A stretch of DNA of 64,000 bases from a bacterium. Lineage in GTDB: Bacteria > Verrucomicrobiota > Verrucomicrobiia > Limisphaerales > J093. A program made the position numbers and the translations under genes. Of this stretch, positions 1 to 8,897 are shown in pieces. Position 1 is the stretch's first letter, and the number at the start of each line of letters is the position of its first letter. The notes beneath the pieces were generated by a model. That model ran no database searches and had not been told where the DNA came from. It saw only the letters and a program-made list of their open reading frames with translations. The stretch lies in assembly GCA_021780105.1 (NCBI GenBank), contig JAJXZJ010000069.1:31896-95895 (forward strand). The letters run 5' to 3'.

Positions 1-4
1 TTCG

Positions 5-1051
5 GTGGCCGTGTCCACCGATGGCGGGGCCAGTTACGGCCGGCCGGCCACCCACTTCACCGGCGCGGTGGGCGGCGGAGTCACCCCCGGCACCGGGAAG
101 CGGATCACCTGGGATGCCGGGGCGGACCTGCCCGCCAAGCTGTTCTCCAATGTCCGGGTGAGCGTCACCGCTTCGGATAACGCGGCCCCCTCCGGCATGG
201 CGCTCATCCCGGCCGGGAGTTTTACGATGGGCAACTGCATGGACCCGAACGAGGGTAGCGACGACGAGCTTCCCTTGCACACGGTCTATATCTCGGCCTT
301 TTACATGGACAAGAATGACGTGACTTGGGCGCTGTGGCAGCAAGTCTATAACTGGGCCATCATCCACGGCTACACCTTCGACAACGCCGGCTCCGGCAAG
401 GCGGCGAATCACCCAGTGCAGACCGTCAACTGGTATGACTGCGTGAAGTGGTGCAACGCGCGAAGCGAAATGGAGGGGCGGACACCGGCCTATTACACGA
501 GCGCGGCGCAGACGACGGTGTACCGCACTAGTCAAGTGGATTTGCAGAACGATTGGGTAAAGTGGAACTCAGGCTACCGGCTGCCGACGGAGGCGGAGTG
601 GGAGAAGGCGGCCAGAGGCGGGTTGAGCGGCCAGCGGTTTCCGTGGGGCAACACCATTTCGTGGAGTCAGGCAAACTACTATACTTATCCCTTGTTGGCG
701 GGAGGCTACGCCTATGATGTGAATCCCACGGGTGGTTTTGATCCGACGTTCAACGGCGGGGGCTATCCCTTTACGAGTCCGGTGGGGGATTTTGCACCCA
801 ACGGCTACGGCCTTTACGACATGGCAGGGAACGTGTGGCAGTGGTGCTGGGACTGGTATGGACCCTATTCGAGCGGTTCGCAGACTGACCCGCATGGGCC
901 TATACCAATATCAGGCCCGTACCGTGTGATTCGAGGCGGCAGTTGGAACCTCGAGGCCTTCGTCTGCCGGACGGCGTTCTGCTTCGTCAACTACCCGACC
1001 AACGGGGACTGCTTCATCGGGTTCCGTTCTGTCCTCCCCCCAGGTCAGTGA
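5..1051 (+). CDS. Formylglycine-generating-enzyme-like (SUMF1/EgtB/PvdO fold) domain protein, 5' end outside window
   Basis: The visible 348 residues contain a complete FGE-sulfatase domain: MALIPAGSFTMG near residue 65, VNWYDCVKWCN near 145, RLPTEAEWEKAARGG near 193, GLYDMAGNVWQW near 270 and RVIRGGSWN near 308, ending in IGFRSVL. The reading frame is open to the window edge and the first codon here is only an internal GTG, so the N-terminus is missing. The stretch before the domain (ITWDAGADLPAKLF, about residues 34-47) looks like a secreted beta-rich linker. In true formylglycine-generating enzymes a cysteine pair follows the GGS motif; here GGSWNLEAF has none, so sulfatase-activating chemistry is doubtful and a structural or other oxidative role is equally possible. 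No sulfatase gene of the formylglycine type lies nearby. Confidence 0.85.
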   Translation: MAVSTDGGASYGRPATHFTGAVGGGVTPGTGKRITWDAGADLPAKLFSNVRVSVTASDNAAPSGMALIPAGSFTMGNCMDPNEGSDDELPLHTVYISAFYMDKNDVTWALWQQVYNWAIIHGYTFDNAGSGKAANHPVQTVNWYDCVKWCNARSEMEGRTPAYYTSAAQTTVYRTSQVDLQNDWVKWNSGYRLPTEAEWEKAARGGLSGQRFPWGNTISWSQANYYTYPLLAGGYAYDVNPTGGFDPTFNGGGYPFTSPVGDFAPNGYGLYDMAGNVWQWCWDWYGPYSSGSQTDPHGPIPISGPYRVIRGGSWNLEAFVCRTAFCFVNYPTNGDCFIGFRSVLPPGQ

Positions 1052-1308
1052 GCTCAAGCAACAGAAGAACCGGGCGGCCCGGAGCAGCCGGGGCGAGCGA
1101 GGGACGATTGACCGGTGCGAGACACGGAACGGTGGGAATGGAAAGGCATGCCGAATGAAACCAAGCGAAGTCCGCGCCGCGCCCAGTTTGTTGGAGGGCG
1201 CGCGACCTTCCAGGTCGCAGCACATCCCGCACTGCTGGCGCGTGCGCTCTGGCAGACACGTCACGACAGTTCCAATCTGCTGCGGCCAAAGATGGCCGCG
1301 CATCGGAC
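1052..1308. other. Intergenic region with two hairpins before the RAYT gene
   Basis: No gene is supported here. Two perfect inverted repeats stand out. GCGACC/GGTCGC lies at 1202-1207 and 1213-1218 with a 5-base loop. GCGGCCA/TGGCCGC lies at 1282-1288 and 1293-1299 with a 4-base loop and ends 9 bases before the transposase start. They could be REP-type targets of the neighbouring transposase, or a structure that limits its translation. Confidence 0.5.
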
Positions 1309-2145
1309 ATGAATAAACCACCGCACAATCCCGGCGTGCGCGACCTGGTCGCGGGCAAGCGCCAGTGGCACCATCGCCAGAGCGCCGAGGAGGGTTGCCG
1401 TGGCTTTCGTGGCTGGCATGAGCGCGGCTATGTGCCGCATTTCGACGCCCCCGGCTGCGCGCAATTCGTCACGTTCCGGCTGGCCGATTCCTTTCCCGCA
1501 GGCCGCCGGTCGGAGTGGCAGGCGTTGTTCGAGATTGAAGGGGACCGTGAACGGCTGGCGAAACTCGCCGAGTATCTGGACCGCGGGCACGGGGAGTGTT
1601 GCCTGCGTCGGCCCGACGCGGCGCGGGTGGTAGAAAGCGCGCTGTTATTTTTTCACGAGGAGCGCTACGAGTTGTGCGCCTGGGTGGTCATGCCCAATCA
1701 CGTTCACGTGTTGTTCAAGACCGGCACGATGGCCATGACGGACATCGTGGAGAGTTGGAAGTCCTATACCGCCAACGAGGTGAACAAGCTGATCGGACGC
1801 CGGGGCCGGCTGTGGCAGCCGGGTTATTGGGACACCTACATGCGCGACGGCGCGCACGAATTACGAACGGTGCGCTACGTCGAGGCGAATCCGGTGAAGG
1901 CCGGCCTGGTGCGCGAGGCGAGGGCATGGCGATGGAGCAGCGCGCGGTGTCGGGATGAATTCGGCCGCTTGCCGGTGCAACCGTTGAGCACCGACGGGAG
2001 CGCCGGCGTGCCGCCGGCTTATGGCGGGCAACCGACCCAAGGCAACGAGCCATCAACCCGCGGAGACGGCCGGACGCTCCAAGCCGGTTGGGAAACCGGC
2101 GCTCCGAGCGGGAGCACTTGCTTCCGGGCGGGTGGAATATCGTAA
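1309..2145 (+). CDS. REP-associated tyrosine transposase (RAYT, Y1_Tnp/HUH family)
   Basis: RAYTs are single-copy HUH endonucleases that cut and join DNA at REP hairpins. The metal-binding histidine pair is in VVMPNHVHVL (about residues 125-134). The tyrosine region is GYWDTYMRD followed by the family signature RYVEANPVKAGLV (about residues 175-205). At 278 residues the protein is longer than a typical RAYT of about 150-200 residues, because the last 50 or so residues are encoded by two REP-like hairpins rather than by a conserved domain. The ATG at 1309 follows a strong hairpin and has no clear ribosome binding site. The gene is a lone cassette unrelated to its neighbours. Family assignment is secure; activity is not testable from sequence. 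Confidence 0.9.
   Translation: MNKPPHNPGVRDLVAGKRQWHHRQSAEEGCRGFRGWHERGYVPHFDAPGCAQFVTFRLADSFPAGRRSEWQALFEIEGDRERLAKLAEYLDRGHGECCLRRPDAARVVESALLFFHEERYELCAWVVMPNHVHVLFKTGTMAMTDIVESWKSYTANEVNKLIGRRGRLWQPGYWDTYMRDGAHELRTVRYVEANPVKAGLVREARAWRWSSARCRDEFGRLPVQPLSTDGSAGVPPAYGGQPTQGNEPSTRGDGRTLQAGWETGAPSGSTCFRAGGIS
2002..2100. repeat. Pair of REP-like hairpins inside the 3' end of the RAYT gene
   Basis: The first hairpin is GCCGGCG (2002-2008), loop TGC, CGCCGGC (2012-2018). The second is GCCGGTT (2083-2089), loop GGGA, AACCGGC (2094-2100). The second has a close relative at 49673-49689, with the flanking bases CCAAAGCCGGC and CGTTCC resembling those here. This supports a dispersed REP family next to its likely transposase. 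Confidence 0.6.
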
Positions 2146-2160
2146 GCCATTTGAGACTTT

Positions 2161-5100
2161 ATGAAGCGAACGTTGCATAACCCATTACTCGACCTCGGTT
2201 TCCTGATGTGCTTGCTTTGGGCCATCCCGGCGGCGTGGGCCGCGACGAGTTCCGCCGAGTCGAACATCATTCCAGTGGATTTGCGGGTGGTCGCCACCGG
2301 CACGCTCAACGGTCTGGTGCAAGCCGGCGGCAGCCCGGTGGCGGGCGCCCAGGTGCGGCTGGACGGGACCGCCATTGCCGCCAGCACGGGCGCGGACGGG
2401 CGGTTCACGCTGGCCAACGTGCCGGCCAGCACCGGTTATCTCCTCACGGTGAGCGCGGCCGGTTTTGCGTCGAAATCGGTCACGGGTGTCACGGTGGCCA
2501 CCGGCAGCAAGGACTTGGGAGTTATCACACTGGTTGCGCTGGGCGGGCCGTATCGCCTGCTGCCGCTGCAACCGGACGTGAACCCGGCGGTGACGCAGAT
2601 CGAGGAAGGCGGCGTGGGCTATCGCTATTACAAGGTGGTGTCCGCCGACTCGAAGACACCGGCCGGCGGTGTGAGTGTGTCCTTGCAGACGGCGGGTGGA
2701 AGCGCGATCGCGCAAAGCGGCGATGTGTCGGATTTCTGGCCGGGGCGGACTGCCGGCGTTTCCGATGCGGACGGCACGGTCAGGGTGCGGATCGGGGTGG
2801 CGGATGTAGGTGGCCCCGGCAGCAGCGCCTCGGTGCAGGTGGTTGTTTCCGGCATGGTGCAACAGATTTTCACGGCGCAGGTGGTGCCACGCGAATACGA
2901 GCAGGTGTGGAAGAAACGATGGCACGGCGTGGCCGGCGTGGACTTGGATATTGCCTCTGGCGGATTGGGCTTTGGCCATGAAACAACCGTCACGCATGAA
3001 TTTGGAACTGCGGCAGGCGGCAAAGAAGTCGTGGGGCATTGGCGGGAGGAGGTCTATCAAGCAGGGGTCGGTGTCGGACTTTCGTTGCACGTCAACCGGG
3101 TTGGAGCAGGAGCCAGCCACCAGACCGAGGGCAATGTTACAATTGGCCTCGGACAGTCGCTCTACTTCGATCCGCAAACGACAGATCCCCTTGACAACCT
3201 GCTGAAGTTCTACGCGGCCTACGCGGATGCGCTGAACTTCGTCCCGCTCGGGGGAACGATCATCGAGGGCGTGCAGGACCAGATCATGAGCATGGGAGGC
3301 CCCGTCGAGGCGAACGAAGGTGGATTACGAGTGACTGGATCGGCAGAGGCCGACGCCGGTATCGGCGGATTATCTCCACTGCCAGGCGACGTGGCACTTC
3401 ATTTTTGGGCCGACCTATCGGCCGATGTCAGTGCGGAACTGGGCGTCGAGGATCATCCCAGCCAATATGTGGACCGTTACGTGGAATTCGGGGCCGGCTG
3501 GGCGCGGGACGTTCAGTGGAAGCTTGGCCCCGAGGCGACGCCCGTGGCGTTGTTCCAGGACCGTGATAATTCACTCCGCGCAACGGTTCGCCGAACTGCG
3601 GATGATCGCGGGCCAAGTGAATTGATCGTGGAATCCAGCATTGGGGTGACGGCAGACACACCGCGAACGGTAGGCGGTTGGCTCACAGATGACTTGGTGC
3701 AATTGCGCAACCAAGAGGTGGCCACCTACAAGAACACCTGCACGCTGATGTTACCAAGCGTGTCCGACGCACTGCCCATGGCGCTCAATGCCTGGCAAGC
3801 CGTCAACAATCTTGGCCAGGGCAGTGTTTTTCGCTCCGGAAATGCGGCTGAGATGATCAGCAGCCTGCTAAGCGCCGGCCAGGCTGTGGCCTATGAGAAA
3901 TCGGCCTACAGCGCAGAAACGACAGTTTCCACAGTGCTTCCCAAGTTTGATATCGTCTTCAGCCTGGACGCTTCGGCGGAGGACGAGGCCGGCGCGGAGA
4001 TCAAAAAAGAGGGTGGTGTGGTCTGGCAGAACCGCCTGTTGGCACTTGAGGCTTATAGCGACCAACCCAAGGATTACTATCCAACTGAGACTTTGTCAGA
4101 CCTGCAGGGCAAGTGGATTGCCAACGCACGTTCGCCACTGGATCAGTTGCTTAACACGGCAAAGGCAAAAATTGTGGCTGGTGCGAACACGGTCATCCAA
4201 GCCGGCAGCAGCACCGTAAACGCGGTGATTCAATTCGGCCAAGGCGTCATGAACGACGGATCGCAAATCGTCTCACAGTGGACCGCCAGCATCTGGGGCG
4301 GGACACCGGGGCCACAGTCCCGACGATGGCATCCGGTGCGGCCGATGGCCGGTTCCACCAATACGCCCAACCTGGTGTATGGCATTGGCGGCATCTACCG
4401 GTTCGAGAGCACCAACAGCTTCAACGGCACAGGCACTCTGACCATCACCTACGCGCCGGCAGAGATCGTCGGTTTCGACGCGGCGGATTTGCGGATTTAC
4501 CGGCTGCCCGAAGGCGCCAGTCGCTGGCAGTTGGTGGGCGGCACGGTGAACACGGCGTCAAACACCGTCACCGCCACCATCAACCAGCTTGGCACCTACG
4601 CCGCCGCGCCGCCGATGCCCACAGGCGACCTGCTGCTGGTGCCGGGGACGAACACGTTGCCGGCAGACGGCGTTTCACAGACGACCGTCACCGTCACCAA
4701 CATCCTGCTCAATACGGGCAACGTGGCGACGCAGCAATGGGTGTTTACAGCCTTGGCCGCCGGGGTGACCCTCTTGAACGCGGATACCGACCCGACGACG
4801 CCGGGCGTGCAAGTGATCAGCACCAACGGGGCAATAACATTGACCCTTCAAGCGCCGTCTGGCGGCACCGCGGCCCGTGTGAGCCTGGCGTCGGTGGCCG
4901 GTGACGCTACCGGGACCGTGGCCATTAATCTGGCCGACAATACCCCACCAGCAACGCCGGCAGGTGTTACCACGGCGGCGGGACAAAGCCGCATCTGGGT
5001 TTCGTGGCAGACGAACAGCGAACCGGACCTCGCGGGCTACCGGGTTTATTACCGCCTGGGGCAGGCGGGTCCGCCTTGGGATGGAACCGCCGCCGTGGAA

Positions 5101-5949
5101 GGCACGGCTTCGCCGGTGATGGTCACCGGCACGAATTGCCTGCTGCGAGGACTGACGGTGGGGACAAATTATTTCATTGCCGTCAGTGCGGTGGACACGA
5201 CGGGCAACGAAAGCCCGCTCTCGGCGACCGTGTCCGTGACGACCACGCCATCCGCGCCAGCGCCGCCGACCAGCGTGGCCGTCAGCTTCGGAACCGGTGG
5301 CACCAACATCCTCATGTGGGCCTTGTCGGAAGACGATGGTTACAACGACCGCGACGTGGCGGCTTACGAGGTCTGGCGCGCGGTGTTGCCCGGCGGCGAT
5401 TATGTGCAGGCCGGGGAAGCGGCGGCGGGAGTCGGTCTGTTCAGCGAAACCAACAGCGTGACGCTGTCGCCCGGACAATACCTTGCCTATGCGGTGCGTG
5501 CCGTTGCCGCCAATGGAATGGCGTCGGCGATGATGCCGGCGAACCGGTACCTGACGGGCACGAGCGTCGTGGACAGCGACGGCGACGGCATCCCCGATTG
5601 GTGGACGATGAACTACTTCGGCCACCCAGCCGGACAAGCGAGTGACCAATCCCTCGCCCAAGATGATCCCGCAGGAGACGGTCTGAGCAATCTCCAGAAA
5701 TACCTGCTCGGTCGGAATCCTCTGATCTGGGACAACCTCCACTTCACGGGCTGCGAATATCTGGCGAATGGACAGGTGAAGCTGACGGTCTTCGGTCAGG
5801 TTGGCCAGAGCTACCGGCTTCAGACGACGACGGATTTTAGCGCGTGGACCGACGTGACCAACTTCACCTACACCGGGACCACGACGGATGTTCTGGATCC
5901 GAACCTTCAAGGGGCAGCGGCGCGGTTCTACCGCGTGGTGAAACCGTAG
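2161..5949 (+). CDS. Large secreted protein with carboxypeptidase-regulatory-like and fibronectin type III domains
   Basis: The ATG at 2161 opens a signal peptide (hydrophobic GFLMCLLWAIPAAWA, about residues 13-27, cleavage near Ala28). Residues about 40-125 form a CarboxypepD_reg-like beta domain (GAQVRLDGTAIAAST, DGRFTLANVPAST). Residues about 130-800 have no recognisable family. Two fibronectin type III-like repeats follow at about 925-1025 and 1030-1125. A calcium-binding type linker DSDGDGIPDWW sits at 1138-1148, and the protein ends in a short beta domain (about 1195-1262, closing RFYRVV) of a kind common at the ends of large secreted Verrucomicrobiota proteins. It is probably an extracellular or surface adhesin or carbohydrate-interacting protein. 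No catalytic motif was seen. It starts 15 bases after the transposase stop but is not functionally linked to it. Confidence 0.8.
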   Translation: MKRTLHNPLLDLGFLMCLLWAIPAAWAATSSAESNIIPVDLRVVATGTLNGLVQAGGSPVAGAQVRLDGTAIAASTGADGRFTLANVPASTGYLLTVSAAGFASKSVTGVTVATGSKDLGVITLVALGGPYRLLPLQPDVNPAVTQIEEGGVGYRYYKVVSADSKTPAGGVSVSLQTAGGSAIAQSGDVSDFWPGRTAGVSDADGTVRVRIGVADVGGPGSSASVQVVVSGMVQQIFTAQVVPREYEQVWKKRWHGVAGVDLDIASGGLGFGHETTVTHEFGTAAGGKEVVGHWREEVYQAGVGVGLSLHVNRVGAGASHQTEGNVTIGLGQSLYFDPQTTDPLDNLLKFYAAYADALNFVPLGGTIIEGVQDQIMSMGGPVEANEGGLRVTGSAEADAGIGGLSPLPGDVALHFWADLSADVSAELGVEDHPSQYVDRYVEFGAGWARDVQWKLGPEATPVALFQDRDNSLRATVRRTADDRGPSELIVESSIGVTADTPRTVGGWLTDDLVQLRNQEVATYKNTCTLMLPSVSDALPMALNAWQAVNNLGQGSVFRSGNAAEMISSLLSAGQAVAYEKSAYSAETTVSTVLPKFDIVFSLDASAEDEAGAEIKKEGGVVWQNRLLALEAYSDQPKDYYPTETLSDLQGKWIANARSPLDQLLNTAKAKIVAGANTVIQAGSSTVNAVIQFGQGVMNDGSQIVSQWTASIWGGTPGPQSRRWHPVRPMAGSTNTPNLVYGIGGIYRFESTNSFNGTGTLTITYAPAEIVGFDAADLRIYRLPEGASRWQLVGGTVNTASNTVTATINQLGTYAAAPPMPTGDLLLVPGTNTLPADGVSQTTVTVTNILLNTGNVATQQWVFTALAAGVTLLNADTDPTTPGVQVISTNGAITLTLQAPSGGTAARVSLASVAGDATGTVAINLADNTPPATPAGVTTAAGQSRIWVSWQTNSEPDLAGYRVYYRLGQAGPPWDGTAAVEGTASPVMVTGTNCLLRGLTVGTNYFIAVSAVDTTGNESPLSATVSVTTTPSAPAPPTSVAVSFGTGGTNILMWALSEDDGYNDRDVAAYEVWRAVLPGGDYVQAGEAAAGVGLFSETNSVTLSPGQYLAYAVRAVAANGMASAMMPANRYLTGTSVVDSDGDGIPDWWTMNYFGHPAGQASDQSLAQDDPAGDGLSNLQKYLLGRNPLIWDNLHFTGCEYLANGQVKLTVFGQVGQSYRLQTTTDFSAWTDVTNFTYTGTTTDVLDPNLQGAAARFYRVVKP

Positions 5950-6264
5950 GCCGGCGCAGGCCGGGAAGGGCGCAAGCAAAACAACAGTGCTGCGGACATG
6001 GCGCGTTCACGGCCAGCCGAGGCTGTTCCATCAGGAGCCACCGTTTCTCCACGTCCATCATGCCGATGCGGCTGGACGTTGGAACCAACTGCAAAAGACT
6101 GAAAAGTCCCTTCAACTTCAAAAATCACCTTGCATGAAGTTGCATCGCCGCTTTACAAAGTTTACGGGTCGCGTCGGCTCGGCGCGGCCGAGCAGGTTCC
6201 AAACCACGTAGTGCCGGCTCATCCTCGCCTGCGGGATTGCGCCGGACGCAGGAGCGTAGGTGAC
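5950..6264. other. Intergenic region upstream of the amber-interrupted gene
   Basis: No gene is supported. It contains a degenerate relative of the ACAGCCG hairpin unit seen at 7504-7520 (about 5996-6035). It also contains a perfect hairpin GCTCGGC (6177-6183), GCG, GCCGAGC (6187-6193). The hairpin would lie in the 5' leader of the downstream gene if the promoter at 6130 is used. Confidence 0.4.
6130..6157 (+). promoter_or_regulatory. Candidate sigma-70 promoter for the amber-interrupted gene
   Basis: TTGCAT (6130-6135), 16-base spacer, TTTACA (6152-6157). It lies about 107 bases before the ATG at 6265, giving a leader of about 100 bases. Assigned by consensus match only. Confidence 0.35.
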
Positions 6265-6657
6265 ATGAGTTACATTGATCCGGACCAACTGCACGGCGAA
6301 CTCGACAACCTCGTCACCTTCGTCGGAGACAATGCGGCGACCCTGACCACCAAGGGGCTGAACACGGAAACCATCCAGGCCCGACTTAACGCGGTGTCCG
6401 ATGACCTGACGGGCAAAAAGACGGCGCGGGACACCAGGAAAACGGAGCTGGCCAAGGCGTAGCAGGCCTTCGCCGCCAGCGCGGCGACGAACTACGCCGC
6501 CTTCAGCGACATTGTGGACACCGTGGCGGGTATGTTGGGCAAGCAAAGCCCGGAGGGCAAACAAGTGCTCGGCTATCGCAAGCATGTGACCGGTTCGGAC
6601 AACCATAGCAGTTCAACCCACACGCCCGCGCCCGCACCGACGCCCCCGGCAGCGTAG
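6265..6657 (+). pseudogene. Small uncharacterised protein interrupted by an in-frame amber codon
   Basis: An ATG at 6265, with purine-rich GGAG and AGG 5-14 bases upstream, opens a frame of 65 codons that meets TAG at 6460-6462. The same frame then stays open for another 64 codons to TAG at 6655-6657. Both halves look like one protein: a helical, charged first half (TIQARLNAVSDDL, KKTARDTRKTELAKA) continues across the stop as QAFAASAATNYAAF and ends in a Pro/Ala tail (HTPAPAPTPPAA). The codon bias of the second half is as strong as that of the first. One base change (for example from CAG, AAG or GAG) would restore a 130-residue protein. I do not recognise the family. The simplest reading is a recent nonsense mutation. 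Suppression, recoding or a sequencing error remain possible. Confidence 0.65.
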
Positions 6658-6731
6658 GCGTTTTTGATTCTGTTGTTTTCAGAGGAACGGGCGGCGCTGG
6701 TTTCCAGCATCCCATGATGGTGTAGCGTCCT

Positions 6732-6883
6732 CCCTCATCCCGGCGTTCTCCCCCAAGGAGAAGGAGAACCGTTCGCCGGCGGCTTGAAAGCGCGCGCGAT
6801 GGGATGAGCTGAACAATCCTTCGCAAAATAAAAAGTGCGAGAGCAGCAAGTCCTCTCCGGGGGGAGAGGATTTAGGTGAGGGC
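6732..6883. repeat. Inverted intergenic repeat of the CCCTCATCC...GGTGAGGG type
   Basis: CCCTCATCC begins at 6732, and a related complementary segment ending GGTGAGGG lies at 6877-6884. Inside the right arm is a perfect hairpin CCTCTCC (6854-6860), loop GGGG, GGAGAGG (6865-6871). Elements of this general sequence are common between genes in many bacteria. The function is unknown. Confidence 0.5.
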
Positions 6884-6980
6884 GAGCCTCAATCCATCGG
6901 ATCCAAATCACCTGATCCGCTCATGCCACCAATAACAGCGGAAAGCCGTGTTTTTTTGCGTAAATCATTCGGCCGCAGGC

Positions 6981-7106
6981 GACAATTGCCTTCCTTTTGG
7001 GAAAGGCGGGTCCGCCTTTTGAAAAAGCCGGTCGGCCCTGGCCAAGGGCGGTCCGGCTTTTGCTTGCGGCGGGTCGGCCCTTCCCGAAAGCCTCGCCGCC
7101 TCGCCG
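6981..7106. repeat. Degenerate 21-bp tandem repeat
   Basis: Five units of exactly 21 bases can be aligned from 7002 (starts 7002, 7023, 7044, 7065, 7086), with a weaker sixth at 6981. Each contains GGCGGGTCSGCC or a variant flanked by AAA and TTT. The first unit is an almost perfect palindrome, AAAGGCGG (7002-7009) and CCGCCTTT (7012-7019). Read on the minus strand, the units would encode heptapeptides such as AFGKGRP, ALGQGRP and AFSKGGP, but no start, ribosome site or conserved protein supports translation. Confidence 0.55.
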
Positions 7107-7679
7107 CACAACGGAGCGGCCTTCCGCAATGGCTGATCTGCTTTTCTGGACGGCGAAGTCGCCTGGGAGGGACGGCGGACAAGGAGTTGGCAACGGCAAG
7201 CTCGTCCTAGGCGATGGCGGGGTTGCCTCCGTCCGGGGCGGGTTAGCCGGCGGCGAAGCCAGATCGGGGGTTACAGAAGGCAGGTTCGCCATTGCCGCCG
7301 GCCAGTCCGTTCTCAACCCCAGCCGAAGAAGCGGCGACAGCGGGGTATCGGGTGGTGGGCGCGGTCTCCGCAACGCCGGCAGGTCGAGCCTCCCGGCGAG
7401 CCGGATCTACGTCGCCGCGTCGGGGCACGCGGCCTACAGCCACTTCAAGCAATGCGCTTGCAGGCCCGGTGCCCTCACCGGGCGTGGTGGCGCGGAGCGT
7501 AGGACAGCCGTCGCGGCTGTTCTATTCTTTTCGTGTGTTTGGCGTGTTTCGCGGTTAAAATTCTTTTTCCCGCCAGACACGCCAAAGCACCTTCAAGACC
7601 CGCTCGGAGGCCAAGACTCGGCCAAACCCCATTTGGCACGACTACTCGACTTGCCGCGCGCGTCTGGTAGTGTGGCGGC

Positions 7680-8873
7680 GTGAGTTTTGTTGCTGAATTT
7701 GAACGCGTGCCGCTGGCCGCGCTTGTCGAGCGCGCCCGGCACGCGGACACGGCGGCCGTGCGGCGGAGCTTGGGCCAGAGCAGCCTGTCGCTCGTGGATT
7801 TCGCCCAGTTGATTTCGTCGGCCGCGGCGGAGCAGTTGGAAATGTTGTGCCGCCGGTCGGCGGCGTTGACCCGGCAGCGGTTCGGCCGCGTGATTCGTTT
7901 CTTCGCGCCGCTTTACCTCTCCAACGAGTGCATCAACAACTGCCGTTATTGCGGCTTTTCCCGCGACAACGCGATCCGGCGCGTCACGCTGTCGGTGGAG
8001 GAAGTCATCCGCGAGGCACAGGCGCTGCGGCAGCAGGGCTTCCGCAACCTCCTGCTCGTGGCGGGTGAACATCCGAAGTTCGTTTCCAATGATTACCTCG
8101 CGACGTGCATCCGGGCGTTGCATCCGGACTGGCCGAGCCTTTCGCTGGAAGTCGCGCCGATGGAGACGGCGGAGTATCGCCCGCTGGTGGCCGCCGGCGC
8201 CGAGGGCCTTGTGGTCTATCAGGAAACCTACGACCCGGAGGTTTATGCGGCGATGCACACGGCCGGGCCGAAGCGGAACTTCGCCTGGCGCCTCGAATCG
8301 CCCGAACGCGCCTACGCCGCCGGCTTCCGCCGCCTCGGCATCAGTCCGCTCTATGGTCTGGCCGACTGGCAGGCCGAGGCCATCAGCGTGGCGGCGCACG
8401 CTCAGTATCTTCTGCGGCATTGCTGGAAGGCGCAGTTGACCGTGTCCACGGTCCGACTGCGTCCCTGCGCCGGTGAATTCCCGCCGCCGCGACCGATGTC
8501 CGACCGCGAACTCGTGCAGCTCGTCTGTGCCTTGCGGATCTTCCTGCCGGATGTCGGGCTGGTGCTCTCGACCCGCGAAACTCCGAAGTTGCGCGACGGG
8601 TTGATTCCCCTCGGCATCACGCTCATCAGCGCCGGCAGCCACACCGAGCCGGGCGGCTACACCGGCGCGGGCGCGGCCAACACGCATCTCACCCGCAGCG
8701 GCCGCATCATTGAAGCCTCGCGGCACGGCGCAACGACGCCCGCCGAGGGCACTGACGCCACCGGCCAGTTTGTCATCGCCGACGATCGTTCGCCGGCCGA
8801 CGTGTCGGAGGTCGTGCGCCGGCTCGGGTTCGAGCCGGTGTGGAAGGACTGGGACACGGCGCTGGCGGGTTGA
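7680..8873 (+). CDS. thiH: 2-iminoacetate synthase ThiH (radical SAM)
   Basis: ThiH cleaves tyrosine with S-adenosylmethionine and a 4Fe-4S cluster to give dehydroglycine for the thiazole moiety of thiamine. The radical SAM cluster motif CX3CX2C is at Cys84, Cys88 and Cys91 (ECINNCRYCGFSR). The remainder matches the family in length (397 residues) and in motifs such as LVVYQETYDP and LSTRETPKLRDGLIPLGIT. The start is GTG at 7680. A weak promoter (TCGACT 7646, TAGTGT 7668-7673) ends 6 bases before it, suggesting a leaderless transcript. thiS follows after 24 bases. The partner thiazole synthase gene thiG is not in this stretch. No TPP riboswitch could be found upstream. Confidence 0.93.
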   Translation: MSFVAEFERVPLAALVERARHADTAAVRRSLGQSSLSLVDFAQLISSAAAEQLEMLCRRSAALTRQRFGRVIRFFAPLYLSNECINNCRYCGFSRDNAIRRVTLSVEEVIREAQALRQQGFRNLLLVAGEHPKFVSNDYLATCIRALHPDWPSLSLEVAPMETAEYRPLVAAGAEGLVVYQETYDPEVYAAMHTAGPKRNFAWRLESPERAYAAGFRRLGISPLYGLADWQAEAISVAAHAQYLLRHCWKAQLTVSTVRLRPCAGEFPPPRPMSDRELVQLVCALRIFLPDVGLVLSTRETPKLRDGLIPLGITLISAGSHTEPGGYTGAGAANTHLTRSGRIIEASRHGATTPAEGTDATGQFVIADDRSPADVSEVVRRLGFEPVWKDWDTALAG

Positions 8874-8897
8874 ACCGGACGCGTGAGAAAAGACATC

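Larger units (their letters stand above)
6658..7679. other. Repeat-rich intergenic kilobase upstream of thiH
   Basis: No convincing gene is seen, although long frames are open on both strands because the region is GC-rich and repetitive. It holds the CCTCTCC element (6732-6883), a 21-bp tandem array (6981-7106) and two perfect hairpins: GCCCGGTG (7464-7471) with CACCGGGC (7476-7483), and ACAGCCG (7504-7510) with CGGCTGT (7514-7520). The bases after 7520 (TTTTCGTGTGTTTGGCGTG) have the look of a dispersed non-coding repeat. The final 30 bases carry the weak thiH promoter. Confidence 0.5.

Noticed and set aside
5..1051. True formylglycine-generating enzyme
   Set aside because: The cysteine pair expected just after the GGS motif is not there; only the fold can be claimed.
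6460..6462. Pyrrolysine or other recoding of the amber codon
   Set aside because: There is no downstream element or methylamine methyltransferase similarity; a simple nonsense mutation explains it better. Kept only as a check.
7521..7679. A TPP riboswitch before thiH
   Set aside because: The conserved CTGAGA and ACCCTT-type core segments are absent, and the best promoter lies only 6 bases before the start codon.
6997..7683. A 228-codon plus-strand frame across the 21-bp array
   Set aside because: It has no ribosome site or conserved domain, is repetitive, and overlaps the thiH promoter and start.
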